Shown here: in pieces, positions 1 to 8,052 of the stretch
How positions within the stretch are numbered: the first letter of the stretch is position 1
Layout: each line of letters begins with the position of its first letter
Source: an uncultured Pseudomonadota bacterium
GTDB lineage: Bacteria; Myxococcota_A; UBA796; GCA-2862545
Reading direction: 5' to 3'
Assembly (NCBI GenBank): GCA_903861005.1
Contig: CAIOSP010000091.1
Coordinates: forward strand, 34,437-78,699
DNA length: 44,263 nt
Made by a program: the position numbers and the translations under genes
Notes under the pieces: generated by a model
What the model was told of the DNA's origin: nothing
What the model saw: only the letters and a program-made list of their open reading frames with translations
Databases searched by the model: none

Positions 1-2
1 GA

Positions 3-2060
3 TCAGGCGCGTGCCCGATCTGCGGCATGGCGCTTGAACCTGTGGAGATCGTCGCGGAGGAGGAGGTGAACCCGGAGCTGGTCGACATGACCCGGCGGTT
101 TGTCGTCGCGCTGGTGCTGACCCTCCCGCTGATGGCGATCACCATGTCGGACATGCTGCCGTCGATGCCGCTGCACGCGTGGGCGGGGCCGCTGGTGTGG
201 GTGCAGCTCGCGCTGGCGACGCCGGTGGTGCTGTGGGCCGGCTGGCCGTTCTTCGTGCGCTTCGCCGCGTCGATTCAGCACCGGCAGCCCAACATGTTCA
301 CGCTGGTCGGCATGGGCGTGGGCGTGTCCTATGGGTTCAGCGTGGTCGCCGCGCTGGCGCCGGGCCTGTTTCCGCCGGCGTTTCGTGGCATGGACGGCAC
401 GGTCGCACTTTACTTTGAGCCGGCGGCGGCGATCACCACCTTGGTGTTGATGGGGCAGGTGCTGGAGCTTCGGGCGCGCAGCCGCGCGGGCTCCGCGATC
501 CGCGCGCTCCTCGGACTCGCGGCCAAGACCGCGCACCGCGTTCAGGGCGATCAGGACGTGGAGGTCCCGATTGATTCGGTGGTCCCGGGTGACCTGCTCC
601 GAGTTCGGCCCGGCGAGAAGGTGCCGGTGGACGGCGACCTGGTGGAGGGATCCAGCCGCGTCGACGAGTCGATGGTCACGGGCGAGGCGATGCCCGTCTC
701 CAAGTCCGTGGGCGACCCCGTGACCGGCGCGACGCTCAACCAGTCTGGCGCGTTCGTGATGCGCGCGACGCACGTGGGCAAGGACACGCTCCTCTCGCAG
801 ATCGTGCGGATGGTGTCGGACGCGCAGCGCAGCCAGGCGCCGATCCAGCGGCTCGCCGACGCGGTGTCCACGTGGTTCGTGCCGAGCGTGATCGCCGCGT
901 CCGCGTTGACCTTCGCCGTGTGGGCGTGGGTCGGTCCGGAGCCCCGGCTCGCGTGGGCGCTGGTCAATGCCGTCGCCGTGTTGATCATCGCGTGCCCGTG
1001 CGCGCTCGGGCTCGCGACGCCCATCTCGATCGTGGTGGGCGCGGGGCGCGGGGCGTCGGCGGGTGTGCTGGTCAAGGACGCCGCCGCGCTGGAGCGCATG
1101 GAGAAGGTCGACACCCTGGTGGTCGACAAGACGGGCACGCTGACCGAGGGCAGACCCGCGCTGGGTGTGGTCGAGGCGATCGACTTTGACGAGGCGGAGC
1201 TGGTTCGCCTGTCGGCGTCGTTGGAGCGCAGCAGCGAGCACCCGCTGGCCGCGGCGATCGTGCGGGGTGCGGACGCGCGCGGACTCACGCTCGCGACCGC
1301 GACGGGGTTCACATCGCGCGCGGGCATAGGCGTGTCGGGCCAGGTGGACGGGCGCGACGTGGCGCTGGGCAACCGCCGCCTGCTCGAGGCGCTCAAGGTG
1401 GGCGATGACGCGCTGCACGCGCGGGCCGACGCGCTCCGCGCCGACGGGCAGACGGTGCTGTTCGTGGTGATCGACGGCAAGGTCGCGGGCCTGCTCGGCG
1501 TGGCCGACCCCGTGAAGTCAACCACCGTCGAGGCGCTCGCGGAGCTGCGCGCGGAGGGGCTGACGATCGTGATGATCACGGGCGACAGCCGGGTCACGGC
1601 CGAGGCGGTCGCGCGCCGTCTGGGCATTGACCGCGTGGAGGCGGACGTGCTGCCGGACCAGAAGGCCGCGCGCGTGGCGGCGCTGCAGGCCGAGGGGCGC
1701 GTGGTCGCGATGGCGGGTGACGGCATCAACGACGCGCCGGCGCTCGCGCGTGCGGACGTGGGCATCGCCATGGGCACCGGAGCGGACGTGGCGATGCAGT
1801 CGGCGGCGATCACGCTGGTGAAGGGTGACCTGCGTGGCATCGCGCGGGCGCGTCGCCTGTCGCGCGCGGTCATGCGCAACATCCGGCAGAACCTGTTCTT
1901 CGCCTTCGTCTACAACGCCGCGGGCGTGCCGCTCGCCGCGGGCGTGCTCTACCCGTGGTTTGGCCTGCTGTTGAGCCCGATGATCGCGAGCGCGGCGATG
2001 AGCCTGTCGTCGGTCAGCGTGATCGCCAACGCGCTCAGGCTTCGTCGCGTCGTGCTGTGA
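3..2060 (+). CDS. copA: Copper/heavy-metal translocating P1B-type ATPase, 5'-truncated
   Basis: ATP-driven export of Cu(I) or a related soft metal across the inner membrane. The frame is open to the left edge and the first codons encode [10 protein letters not shown], the end of the Cys-containing N-terminal metal-binding domain seen on many CopA proteins, so the true start lies outside the window; the first ATG (27) would cut this motif. Counting from that Met: actuator TGE at about 218, transmembrane CPC metal site at 323-325, phosphorylated DKTGT Asp at 367, an SEHP motif in the N-domain, and GDGIND at about 565. About eight hydrophobic segments are visible, including a final pair near the C-terminus. 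The CPC site fits Cu(I)/Ag(I) transport, although substrate cannot be fixed from sequence alone. All catalytic motifs are intact. Gene identity is very secure; the copA symbol is a family-level name. Confidence 0.95.
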   Translation, partial: SGACPICGMALEPVEIVAEEEVNPELVDMTRRFVVALVLTLPLMAITMSDMLPSMPLHAWAGPLVWVQLALATPVVLWAGWPFFVRFAASIQHRQPNMFTLVGMGVGVSYGFSVVAALAPGLFPPAFRGMDGTVALYFEPAAAITTLVLMGQVLELRARSRAGSAIRALLGLAAKTAHRVQGDQDVEVPIDSVVPGDLLRVRPGEKVPVDGDLVEGSSRVDESMVTGEAMPVSKSVGDPVTGATLNQSGAFVMRATHVGKDTLLSQIVRMVSDAQRSQAPIQRLADAVSTWFVPSVIAASALTFAVWAWVGPEPRLAWALVNAVAVLIIACPCALGLATPISIVVGAGRGASAGVLVKDAAALERMEKVDTLVVDKTGTLTEGRPALGVVEAIDFDEAELVRLSASLERSSEHPLAAAIVRGADARGLTLATATGFTSRAGIGVSGQVDGRDVALGNRRLLEALKVGDDALHARADALRADGQTVLFVVIDGKVAGLLGVADPVKSTTVEALAELRAEGLTIVMITGDSRVTAEAVARRLGIDRVEADVLPDQKAARVAALQAEGRVVAMAGDGINDAPALARADVGIAMGTGADVAMQSAAITLVKGDLRGIARARRLSRAVMRNIRQNLFFAFVYNAAGVPLAAGVLYPWFGLLLSPMIASAAMSLSSVSVIANALRLRRVVL

Positions 2061-2105
2061 GCGTGGCGCCGCGCCGCGTGTCTTCGGCGCGCGTCGCGCG
2101 GAGCT

Positions 2106-2147
2106 CTAGAACGTCTCGTCGAAGCCGACCTTGCCGTCGACCGCGGC
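2106..2147 (-). repeat. Tandem duplicate of the nrdB 3' end
   Basis: Directly after the nrdB stop lies a 42-bp copy of the last 13 codons plus stop. Read on the minus strand it encodes AAVDGKVGFDETF and a stop, against VAVDGEVGFDETF in the gene itself. The unit is an exact multiple of three and both copies keep a TAG stop, so it would be translated only by readthrough. The two copies differ at about five positions. Confidence 0.9.
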
Positions 2148-3146
2148 CTAGAACGTCTCGTCGAACCCGACCTCGCCGTCCACCGCCACCTGGTAGGCGG
2201 CGACGCGGCGCTCGAAGAAGTTCGTCAGCTCCTGCACCTCCTGCAGCTCCAGGAAGGTGAAGGGGTTCTTGCTGCCGTAGATGGTGGGCAGGCCCAGCGA
2301 GCGCGCGCGCACGTCCGCGACGTACTCCAGGTACATGCGCATGTCCGACAGGCTCATGCCGTGCACGCCGCCAGAGAGCACGTCCTCGGCGAAGGTGGTC
2401 TCGCAGTCCACCGCCTCCTTGAGCATCTCGGTGATCTGATCGGCGAGGTCCTGGTCGAACAGCTCCGGCTGCTCGTCCTTGACGACGTGGACCACCTTGA
2501 GCGCGAACGACATGTGCATGGACTCGTCGCGGAACACCCAGTTGGTGCCGGACGCCAGACCGTCGAGCAGGCCGCGCGAGCGCAGGAAGTAGACGTACGC
2601 AAACGCCGCGAAGAAGAACAGGCCCTCGATGCAGGTGGCGAAGCAGATCAGGTTGAGCAGGAAGCGCTTGCGCCGCTCGGGCGTGTCGAGGTGATCGATC
2701 TCCTGGACCGAGTCCATCCACTTCATGCAGAACAGCGCCTTCTTCTGGATCGAAGGGATGTTGTGGATGGCGGCGAAGGCCTGGTTTCGCTCGTTCGGGT
2801 CCGGCACGTAGGTGTCGAGCAGCGTGAGGTAGAACTGCACGTGCAGCGCCTCCTCGTACAGCTGACGCGACAGGTACAGCCGCGCCTCAGGCGCGTTGAT
2901 GTGCTTGTAGAGGTTGAGCACCACGTTGTTGGCGACGATGGAGTCGCCGGTGGCGAAGAACGCGACCAGGCGGTGGACGAGGTGCCGCTCGGCGGGGCCG
3001 AAGCGGCGCGCGAGATCGATCACGTCGCGCGAGAAGTCGACCTCCTCCACCGTCCACGTGTTGCGGATGCCCGCCCGGTACATCTCGTAGAATTCCGGGT
3101 AGCGCATGGGACGGAGCGTGAGGTTGAGGCCGGGATCGAGCAGCAT
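2148..3146 (-). CDS. nrdB: Ribonucleoside-diphosphate reductase, beta (radical) subunit
   Basis: Houses the dimetal-tyrosyl radical cofactor that starts ribonucleotide reduction in the alpha subunit. From the chosen ATG (3146; the ORF extends to 3203 but conserved sequence starts at MLLDPGLNLTLRPMRYP) the first metal-ligand set is D68, E99 and H102, followed by Y106 at the spacing of the E. coli radical Tyr122. The second set is CIEG plus the DESMH motif. A Tyr rather than Phe at the radical position, and Asp rather than Glu at the first ligand, argue for a class Ia-like cofactor rather than the Chlamydia-type class Ic. The tail VGFDETF is the expected docking peptide for NrdA. There is no N-terminal ATP-cone. 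It lies about 95 bp downstream of nrdA, presumably co-transcribed. Confidence 0.95.
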   Translation of the reverse strand: MLLDPGLNLTLRPMRYPEFYEMYRAGIRNTWTVEEVDFSRDVIDLARRFGPAERHLVHRLVAFFATGDSIVANNVVLNLYKHINAPEARLYLSRQLYEEALHVQFYLTLLDTYVPDPNERNQAFAAIHNIPSIQKKALFCMKWMDSVQEIDHLDTPERRKRFLLNLICFATCIEGLFFFAAFAYVYFLRSRGLLDGLASGTNWVFRDESMHMSFALKVVHVVKDEQPELFDQDLADQITEMLKEAVDCETTFAEDVLSGGVHGMSLSDMRMYLEYVADVRARSLGLPTIYGSKNPFTFLELQEVQELTNFFERRVAAYQVAVDGEVGFDETF

Positions 3147-3241
3147 GGGGGGACCTGAGCGGGAGGTGGGATCGAAGAGGGGACAGGTGCGCGAGCCGCG
3201 CAAGGCATGGCGCGGCGTTCAGGTCCGCGCCGAACGAGCGC

Positions 3242-5557
3242 CTATTGGCAGGCCTCGCACGCCTCGGGGTTCTCCAGCGAGCACATCACCGCCTCTTCCG
3301 CCGAGCGCGTGCTGACCTGCGCGATGCGCGTCGCGGGGCGGGAGCGCAGGTAGTACGTCGTCTTGATGCCACGCTTCCAGGCGTACATGTACATGGACGA
3401 CAGCCGCCCGATGTTGGGCTGCTCCTGGAACAGGTTCAGCGACTGCGACTGGTCGATGAACGGACCGCGGTCTGCGGCGAGGTCGATGAGCGACTTCATC
3501 GAGAGCTCCCACGTGGTCCGGTAGATCGCCTTGAGCTCGGGCGTGACGTCGGCCAGGCCCTGCACGCTGCCGGACTGCTCGCGGATCACCTGGCGGGTCT
3601 CGGAGTTCCACAGGCCCAAGCCCTTGAGGTCCTCGACCAGGTAGCGGTTGACCTGGAGGAACTCGCCGGAGAGCGTCTCGCGCTTGAACACGTTGCTGAT
3701 CTGCGGCTCGATGCACTCGTAGCAGCCGACGATCGACGCGATGGTGGCGGTGGGGGCGATGGCGATCAGCAGGCTGTTGCGAAGGCCCGTGGTCTGCACG
3801 CGGCGGCGAAGATCAGCCCAGTCGAATTCCGCCGACGGCGTGACGCCCCAGGCGTCGAACTGCAGCTCACCGCGCGCGGCGCGCGTGTCGGCGAAGGACG
3901 CGTGCGCGCCCAGCTCACCGGCGAGCGCGTTGCTGGTGTCGAGCGCGTGGAAGTAGATCGCCTCGGCGATGCGCTTGGAGAGCGCGCGGGCCTCGTCGCT
4001 GTCGAACGCCAGACGCAGCGTGAAGAACACGTCCTGCAGGCCCATCATGCCGAGGCCCACCGGGCGCCACTTCATGTTGGACGCGCGGGCCTCAGGGATC
4101 GGGTAGAAATTGCGGTCGATCACGCGGTCCAGCTGGCGCACGGCGCGGCGCACCGTCTCGCCGAGCTTGGCGAAGTCAAAGCCGCGCTCGCGGCTGACGT
4201 GCTTGGCCAGGTTGACCGAGCCCAGGTTGCACACGGCGGTCTCCGACTGGTCGGTGACCTCCAGGATCTCGGTGCACAGGTTGGAGAGGTGGACCACCTT
4301 GCCGGGCAGCGCGGTCTGGTTGCAGGCGCGGTTGGACGCGTCCTTGAAGCACATCCAGCCGTTGCCCGTCTGCGCGAGCGTGCGCATCATGCGGGCGTAC
4401 AGGTCACGCGCGGGGACCTCACGCGAGGCCTTGCCTTCGCGCTCGGCGGCCTCGTACAGGGCGTCGAATTCCGCGCCGTAGGTGTCGATCAGCTCGGGCA
4501 CCAGCTTAGGGTCGAACAGCGACCACGACCCGCCGGACTCAACCCGACGCATGAACAGGTCGGGGATCCAGTTGGCGAGGTTGAGGTTGTGCGTGCGGCG
4601 CGCCTCGTCGCCGGTGTTGTCGCGCATCTCCAGGAACGCTTCCACGTCGGCGTGCCAGGGCTCCAGGTACACACACGCGGCGCCCTTGCGCTTGCCGCCC
4701 TGGCTGACCGCGGCCACGGACGCGTCGAGCGTCTTGAGGAACGGGATGATGCCGTTCGCCATGCCGTTGGTGCCCTTGATGTGGCTGCCCTCGGCGCGGA
4801 CGCGGGTGAACGACAGGCCGATGCCGCCCGCGTACTTGGAGAGCATCGCGACGTCGGCGTAGCGCTTGTAGATGCCGGACAGGTCGTCTTCCGGCGAGTC
4901 GAGCAGGAAGCAGGACGAGAGCTGCTCGCGCGCGGTGCCGGCGTTGAACAGCGTGGGCGACGACGCCAGGTACTCGTGGCGCGAGAACGCCTCGTACAGG
5001 GCGAGCGAGTCCGTCAGGGTGTCGGACACGCCGATCGCCACGCGCAGGAAGAAGTGCTGCGGGGTCTCCACCACCTTGCGGAGCTTGGGGTGGCGCAGGA
5101 GGTAGCGGTCCTTGAGCGTCTTGAGGCCGAAGTACTCGAACAGGCGGTCGCGCTCGTCGTGGACGGCGGCCTCGAGCGCGTCGGCGTGCTCGGTCACGAA
5201 CGCGAGAACGCGGGCGTTCACCACGCCCACGTCATGCGCGAGCCGGATGGAGGCGGCGAACGAGTCGACGCCGAGGGCTTCGACTTCTTCGTGGATCTCC
5301 TCGGCCAGCGCGCGAGCGGCCAGCTGGCTGTACTCGGGCTCTTCGAACGTGAGGCTTGCGGCCGTGTGGATGAGCAGCTCGCGCAGGGCGCCGTGGTCGG
5401 CGTCGACGCGGGCGGCCGCCAGCACGCGGCGCAGCAGGCCGGCCGGGTCGACGCTCGGCAGGTCCGCGATGAGCGGGGCCATCCAGGTGATGAGCGGGTG
5501 CGTGGGCGCGGCGTAGGGGGCCTGGGCTTCAGCGGTCAGAGGCGTTTCATCGAGCAC
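3242..5557 (-). CDS. nrdA: Ribonucleoside-diphosphate reductase, alpha (catalytic) subunit
   Basis: Reduces ribonucleoside diphosphates to deoxyribonucleotides with NrdB. 771 residues. Diagnostic motifs are the substrate-site Cys in SSCFLLDS, the NLCTEI finger-loop Cys with its following Glu, SNMKWRPVGLG, the APTATIA loop, paired tyrosines in MYMYAWKRG and KTTYYLRSR, and a C-terminal CEAC pair that passes electrons from thioredoxin or glutaredoxin. The N-terminus begins close to the helical segment that follows the ATP-cone in other NrdA proteins and I see no VxKRxG-type cone, so allosteric overall-activity control by dATP is probably absent. Start is GTG at 5557, preceded by a CCGGAG ribosome site. 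Regulation is probably transcriptional through the NrdR-like boxes at 5734-5782. Confidence 0.96.
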   Translation of the reverse strand: MLDETPLTAEAQAPYAAPTHPLITWMAPLIADLPSVDPAGLLRRVLAAARVDADHGALRELLIHTAASLTFEEPEYSQLAARALAEEIHEEVEALGVDSFAASIRLAHDVGVVNARVLAFVTEHADALEAAVHDERDRLFEYFGLKTLKDRYLLRHPKLRKVVETPQHFFLRVAIGVSDTLTDSLALYEAFSRHEYLASSPTLFNAGTAREQLSSCFLLDSPEDDLSGIYKRYADVAMLSKYAGGIGLSFTRVRAEGSHIKGTNGMANGIIPFLKTLDASVAAVSQGGKRKGAACVYLEPWHADVEAFLEMRDNTGDEARRTHNLNLANWIPDLFMRRVESGGSWSLFDPKLVPELIDTYGAEFDALYEAAEREGKASREVPARDLYARMMRTLAQTGNGWMCFKDASNRACNQTALPGKVVHLSNLCTEILEVTDQSETAVCNLGSVNLAKHVSRERGFDFAKLGETVRRAVRQLDRVIDRNFYPIPEARASNMKWRPVGLGMMGLQDVFFTLRLAFDSDEARALSKRIAEAIYFHALDTSNALAGELGAHASFADTRAARGELQFDAWGVTPSAEFDWADLRRRVQTTGLRNSLLIAIAPTATIASIVGCYECIEPQISNVFKRETLSGEFLQVNRYLVEDLKGLGLWNSETRQVIREQSGSVQGLADVTPELKAIYRTTWELSMKSLIDLAADRGPFIDQSQSLNLFQEQPNIGRLSSMYMYAWKRGIKTTYYLRSRPATRIAQVSTRSAEEAVMCSLENPEACEACQ

Positions 5558-5733
5558 GGGAGACTCCGGAGGTCAGGCCATCAAGGTGCGGCGCCAGTGA
5601 GCGTAGCGGACCGTGCGGACAGCGGATGACCGCCGCCGATTGCACGACGCAATCGCGTCTGGACTTCAGAACACAAGGGGAGGGAGGGACGTAGCAACGA
5701 GGCGTCGGGGAGGTGACGCCGGAGGGGCAACAC

Positions 5734-5749
5734 CCCCTAGATATAGGGG
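5734..5749. promoter_or_regulatory. NrdR-box-like palindrome 1
   Basis: Part of an 18-bp inverted repeat (CCCCCTA-GATA-TAGGGGG) whose core CTAGATATAG fits the CWANATATWG core of the known NrdR box. Its centre is 33 bp from the second site, about three helical turns, which is how paired NrdR boxes are usually arranged. It lies about 180 bp upstream of the nrdA start. No nrdR gene is in the window. Confidence 0.7.
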
Positions 5750-5766
5750 GTGGTGTCGGAGGTTCA

Positions 5767-5782
5767 ACACCAGATGTGGGAT
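5767..5782. promoter_or_regulatory. NrdR-box-like site 2
   Basis: ACACCAGATGTGGGAT aligns with the NrdR consensus, keeping the left ACAC half, the central AT and the inner T and G. It is weaker than site 1 on the right half. Spacing to site 1 is 33 bp centre to centre. The 5558-5876 gap between nrdA and the divergent glycosyltransferase holds these two sites and no gene that I can support. Confidence 0.6.
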
Positions 5783-5876
5783 TTCGTCGGAAACGCCGCT
5801 GGAACGCGGTGAGGATTCGTGTGCGGTTCTTGTGGGGGCGACTGGGGGTCGCGGCGCGCGGGTCGGCGCGGGCACA

Positions 5877-7553
5877 ATGGCGCTCCTGCGTTCGGCCCGC
5901 TACCAGCGGCGCATGCGCGCACATCGGTTCGCCGTGATCGTGATTGTCCTGGTCGTCCTTGGCTGGCTGGCGGCCGCCGGGTCGTTCTGGTTCGTCTGTG
6001 ACGACGCGTACATCAGCTTCCGATACGCCCAGCACCTGGCGCAGGGGCATGGCCTGCGCTTCAACGTGGACGAGGCGCCGCCCGTCGAGGGCTACAGCAA
6101 CTTCCTGTGGGTGCTGATCGCGTCGGCGTTCGAGCTGGTGCGCGTGCCGCCCGCGCTGGGCATGCCGGTCGTGTCGATGGCGGCGGGCGCGGCCTTCCTA
6201 CTCCGGTTCTGGCGTGCGGCCATCGATCGCCTCGACATGCCGTCCTGGGTGGCGTCGCTGGCTGCGGCCGCGCTTGCGTTCTCGCCGGGGTTCGTCGTGT
6301 GGGGGACGAGCGGGCTGGAGACCATGCCCGCGGCGTTCCTGCTCTTCGTGGTGTTTGACGCGTGGGTGCTCGACCGCGACCCGGACGCCGGTCAGCGCGG
6401 GCTCTGGCCTGCCGTCGGGCTGTCGCTGATCCGCACGGAAGGCATCGCCTGGGTGGCGGTGCTTGGCGCGCTCGCGCTCGGCGTGCGCGGGTTGGAGCGC
6501 GGCAGGCGGGCGGACGGCGCGCGGGCGCTGGTCTGGGCGCTGGTGCGCGCGTTTGGCGTGTACGCGGTCTACTACATCCTTCGGTTCGGCTACTTCCACA
6601 CCTGGGTGTCCAACACGGCCATCGCCAAGGTGGACCTGGGTTGGGACAACCTGGAACGCGGCTCGCTGTACGTGGTCGGGTTCTGGCTGGCGGCCGCCAC
6701 CCCGTTCGCCCACCTGCTCCTCGCCCCGTTCGCGATTGGTCGGGCGCGCGCGACGGGCCTGGCGATCGTGGCGATGGCGTTCGCCGCGCCCGTCTACTCG
6801 GCGCTGATCGGCGGCGACTTTATGACCATGGGGCGCCTGCTGGTGCCGGGGCTGGCGTTTGGCGCGCTGTGCGCGGGCCTGATGGTGGCGTGGGCGGACC
6901 GCGCGTGGCGGCCGCTGGGGGTGGCCGCGTCGGTGGCGTTGATCGCGCTGACGGCGGTCGGCACGGCGCCGCTCTTCGACACCGACCTGGCGCCCCGCAA
7001 GCTGCGCAAGCGCTTCGAGGTCCGGCTCAACACCGAGGGCTACAAGTCCGAGTACCAGCAGTGGCGCTTCATGTGGGGAAACACCAAGCAGTGGCTGCTG
7101 CTCGGCCATGCGCTCCACGAGGTCGAGACGCCCGGCGACAGCTTGGTGATCGGGGCGGTCGGGGCGGTGGGCTACACGTCGGACGTCAAGATCTACGACC
7201 AGTACGGCATCGTGACTCCTGAGGTGGCGCACCGGCCTGGCAAGCCGCGCCACGACCGCAGCCCGGGCCACGACAAGTTTGTCCCGGTCAGCTTCTTCAT
7301 GAAGGACGACCCGACCTGGCTCTGGGCGCGCACCTACCGCGGCGGCACCGTCCGCCGCGCGCTGACCGACCTCGACGAGTTCAACAAGCCCGAGATCCGA
7401 ACGCGCTACGCGCCGCACGTCGACGTGGTGGACGTGGCCAGCTCGCCGGTCTTCCTGGTGACGCTGATCGAGTCCGCCCAGCCTGACAAGGACTGGGACG
7501 AGTTCCCGTCGGTGGTGCAGCAGACGCTCGCGGGCCCCAAGTCGGGCCTCTGA
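5877..7553 (+). CDS. GT-C type membrane glycosyltransferase (AftB/ArnT-like architecture)
   Basis: Integral membrane protein, likely transferring a sugar from a polyprenyl-phosphate donor on the periplasmic side. After a first membrane segment (about residues 18-38 from ATG 5877) comes DDAYISFRYAQHLAQGHG and then VEGYSNFLW. The early Asp pair is the expected catalytic position of GT-C enzymes, and this arrangement resembles the arabinofuranosyltransferase AftB group and many myxobacterial homologues. Several hydrophobic helices follow; the C-terminal 150 residues are soluble and probably periplasmic. The open frame extends upstream to 5613, but the hydrophobic start argues for 5877 or 5913 (MRAHRF). 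Acceptor and sugar are unknown. Confidence 0.75.
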   Translation: MALLRSARYQRRMRAHRFAVIVIVLVVLGWLAAAGSFWFVCDDAYISFRYAQHLAQGHGLRFNVDEAPPVEGYSNFLWVLIASAFELVRVPPALGMPVVSMAAGAAFLLRFWRAAIDRLDMPSWVASLAAAALAFSPGFVVWGTSGLETMPAAFLLFVVFDAWVLDRDPDAGQRGLWPAVGLSLIRTEGIAWVAVLGALALGVRGLERGRRADGARALVWALVRAFGVYAVYYILRFGYFHTWVSNTAIAKVDLGWDNLERGSLYVVGFWLAAATPFAHLLLAPFAIGRARATGLAIVAMAFAAPVYSALIGGDFMTMGRLLVPGLAFGALCAGLMVAWADRAWRPLGVAASVALIALTAVGTAPLFDTDLAPRKLRKRFEVRLNTEGYKSEYQQWRFMWGNTKQWLLLGHALHEVETPGDSLVIGAVGAVGYTSDVKIYDQYGIVTPEVAHRPGKPRHDRSPGHDKFVPVSFFMKDDPTWLWARTYRGGTVRRALTDLDEFNKPEIRTRYAPHVDVVDVASSPVFLVTLIESAQPDKDWDEFPSVVQQTLAGPKSGL

Positions 7554-7565
7554 GTCGGCCGGGAC

Positions 7566-7883
7566 CTACCGAACGGCGGCGACCGCGACGGGCAACGACG
7601 CGGCCAAGCCGCTTACCAGGGTGGCGAGGCGACGGACGCCTTGAGGTGACACCTGGTAGATGACCTCGCGGCCTCTACGTGTGCTGGTGACCACGCCCGC
7701 TTCCCGGAGCTTGGCCAGGTGCTGCGACACCGTCGCCTGGGCGAGCGGGACCTTCTTGTGCAGCGCACCCGCGGTGGCGGGCCCGCCTGAGATCAGGCTT
7801 CGAACCAGCCGTACACGCGCCGGGTGAGCGAGCGCGTCGGCCAGCAGGGCTAGCTCGTCTTCGTATACGTTGGAGGAAATCAT
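7566..7883 (-). CDS. ArsR-family winged-helix transcriptional regulator
   Basis: Small DNA-binding repressor of about 105 residues from the ATG at 7883 (ATG 7889 gives two more residues). The helix-turn-helix core is visible: LADALAHPARVRLVRSLI, then the recognition helix QATVSQHLAKLREAGVV, then the wing TRRGREVIYQVS. No metal-binding ELCVC motif and no Cys is present, so it is unlikely to be a classical arsenic or metal sensor. The open frame runs upstream to 8150, but homology begins only here. It is divergent from the type III glutamine synthetase and ends 12 bp from the convergent glycosyltransferase. A TTGACA hexamer lies just upstream. Target and ligand are unknown; autoregulation and control of glnN are plausible inferences. 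Confidence 0.85.
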   Translation of the reverse strand: MISSNVYEDELALLADALAHPARVRLVRSLISGGPATAGALHKKVPLAQATVSQHLAKLREAGVVTSTRRGREVIYQVSPQGVRRLATLVSGLAASLPVAVAAVR

Positions 7884-7932
7884 CGTCATTCGCCGATATA
7901 CGATGTCAAAAAGTAGAATCGTCGAAAAGGCC

Positions 7933-7944
7933 GATCCGCGGATC
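7933..7944. promoter_or_regulatory. 12-bp perfect palindrome between ArsR gene and glnN
   Basis: GATCCGCGGATC sits in the 169-bp divergent intergenic region, about 50 bp from the ArsR start and 109 bp from the glutamine synthetase start. It is a candidate operator by position and symmetry only; no family consensus is matched. Confidence 0.35.
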
Positions 7945-8052
7945 ATAGGCCCGCGACGCGACAAGATCGCTGGACCTGTATCGCGACCCCCAAGATCCGG
8001 CTCGCGCGGGTGCAGGCGGCCCAATAGCAAGCGGCCCCCTGTAGGAGGTTCC

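Noticed and set aside
2106-2147. Frameshifted or extended nrdB
   Set aside because: The real copy has its own stop and complete tail; the extra unit lies after it and is better read as a duplication.
3245-5629. Long open frame (794 codons) antisense to nrdA
   Set aside because: It is the shadow of a GC-rich gene: no ribosome site, Arg/Val/Glu-heavy composition and no domain; nrdA on the other strand is certain.
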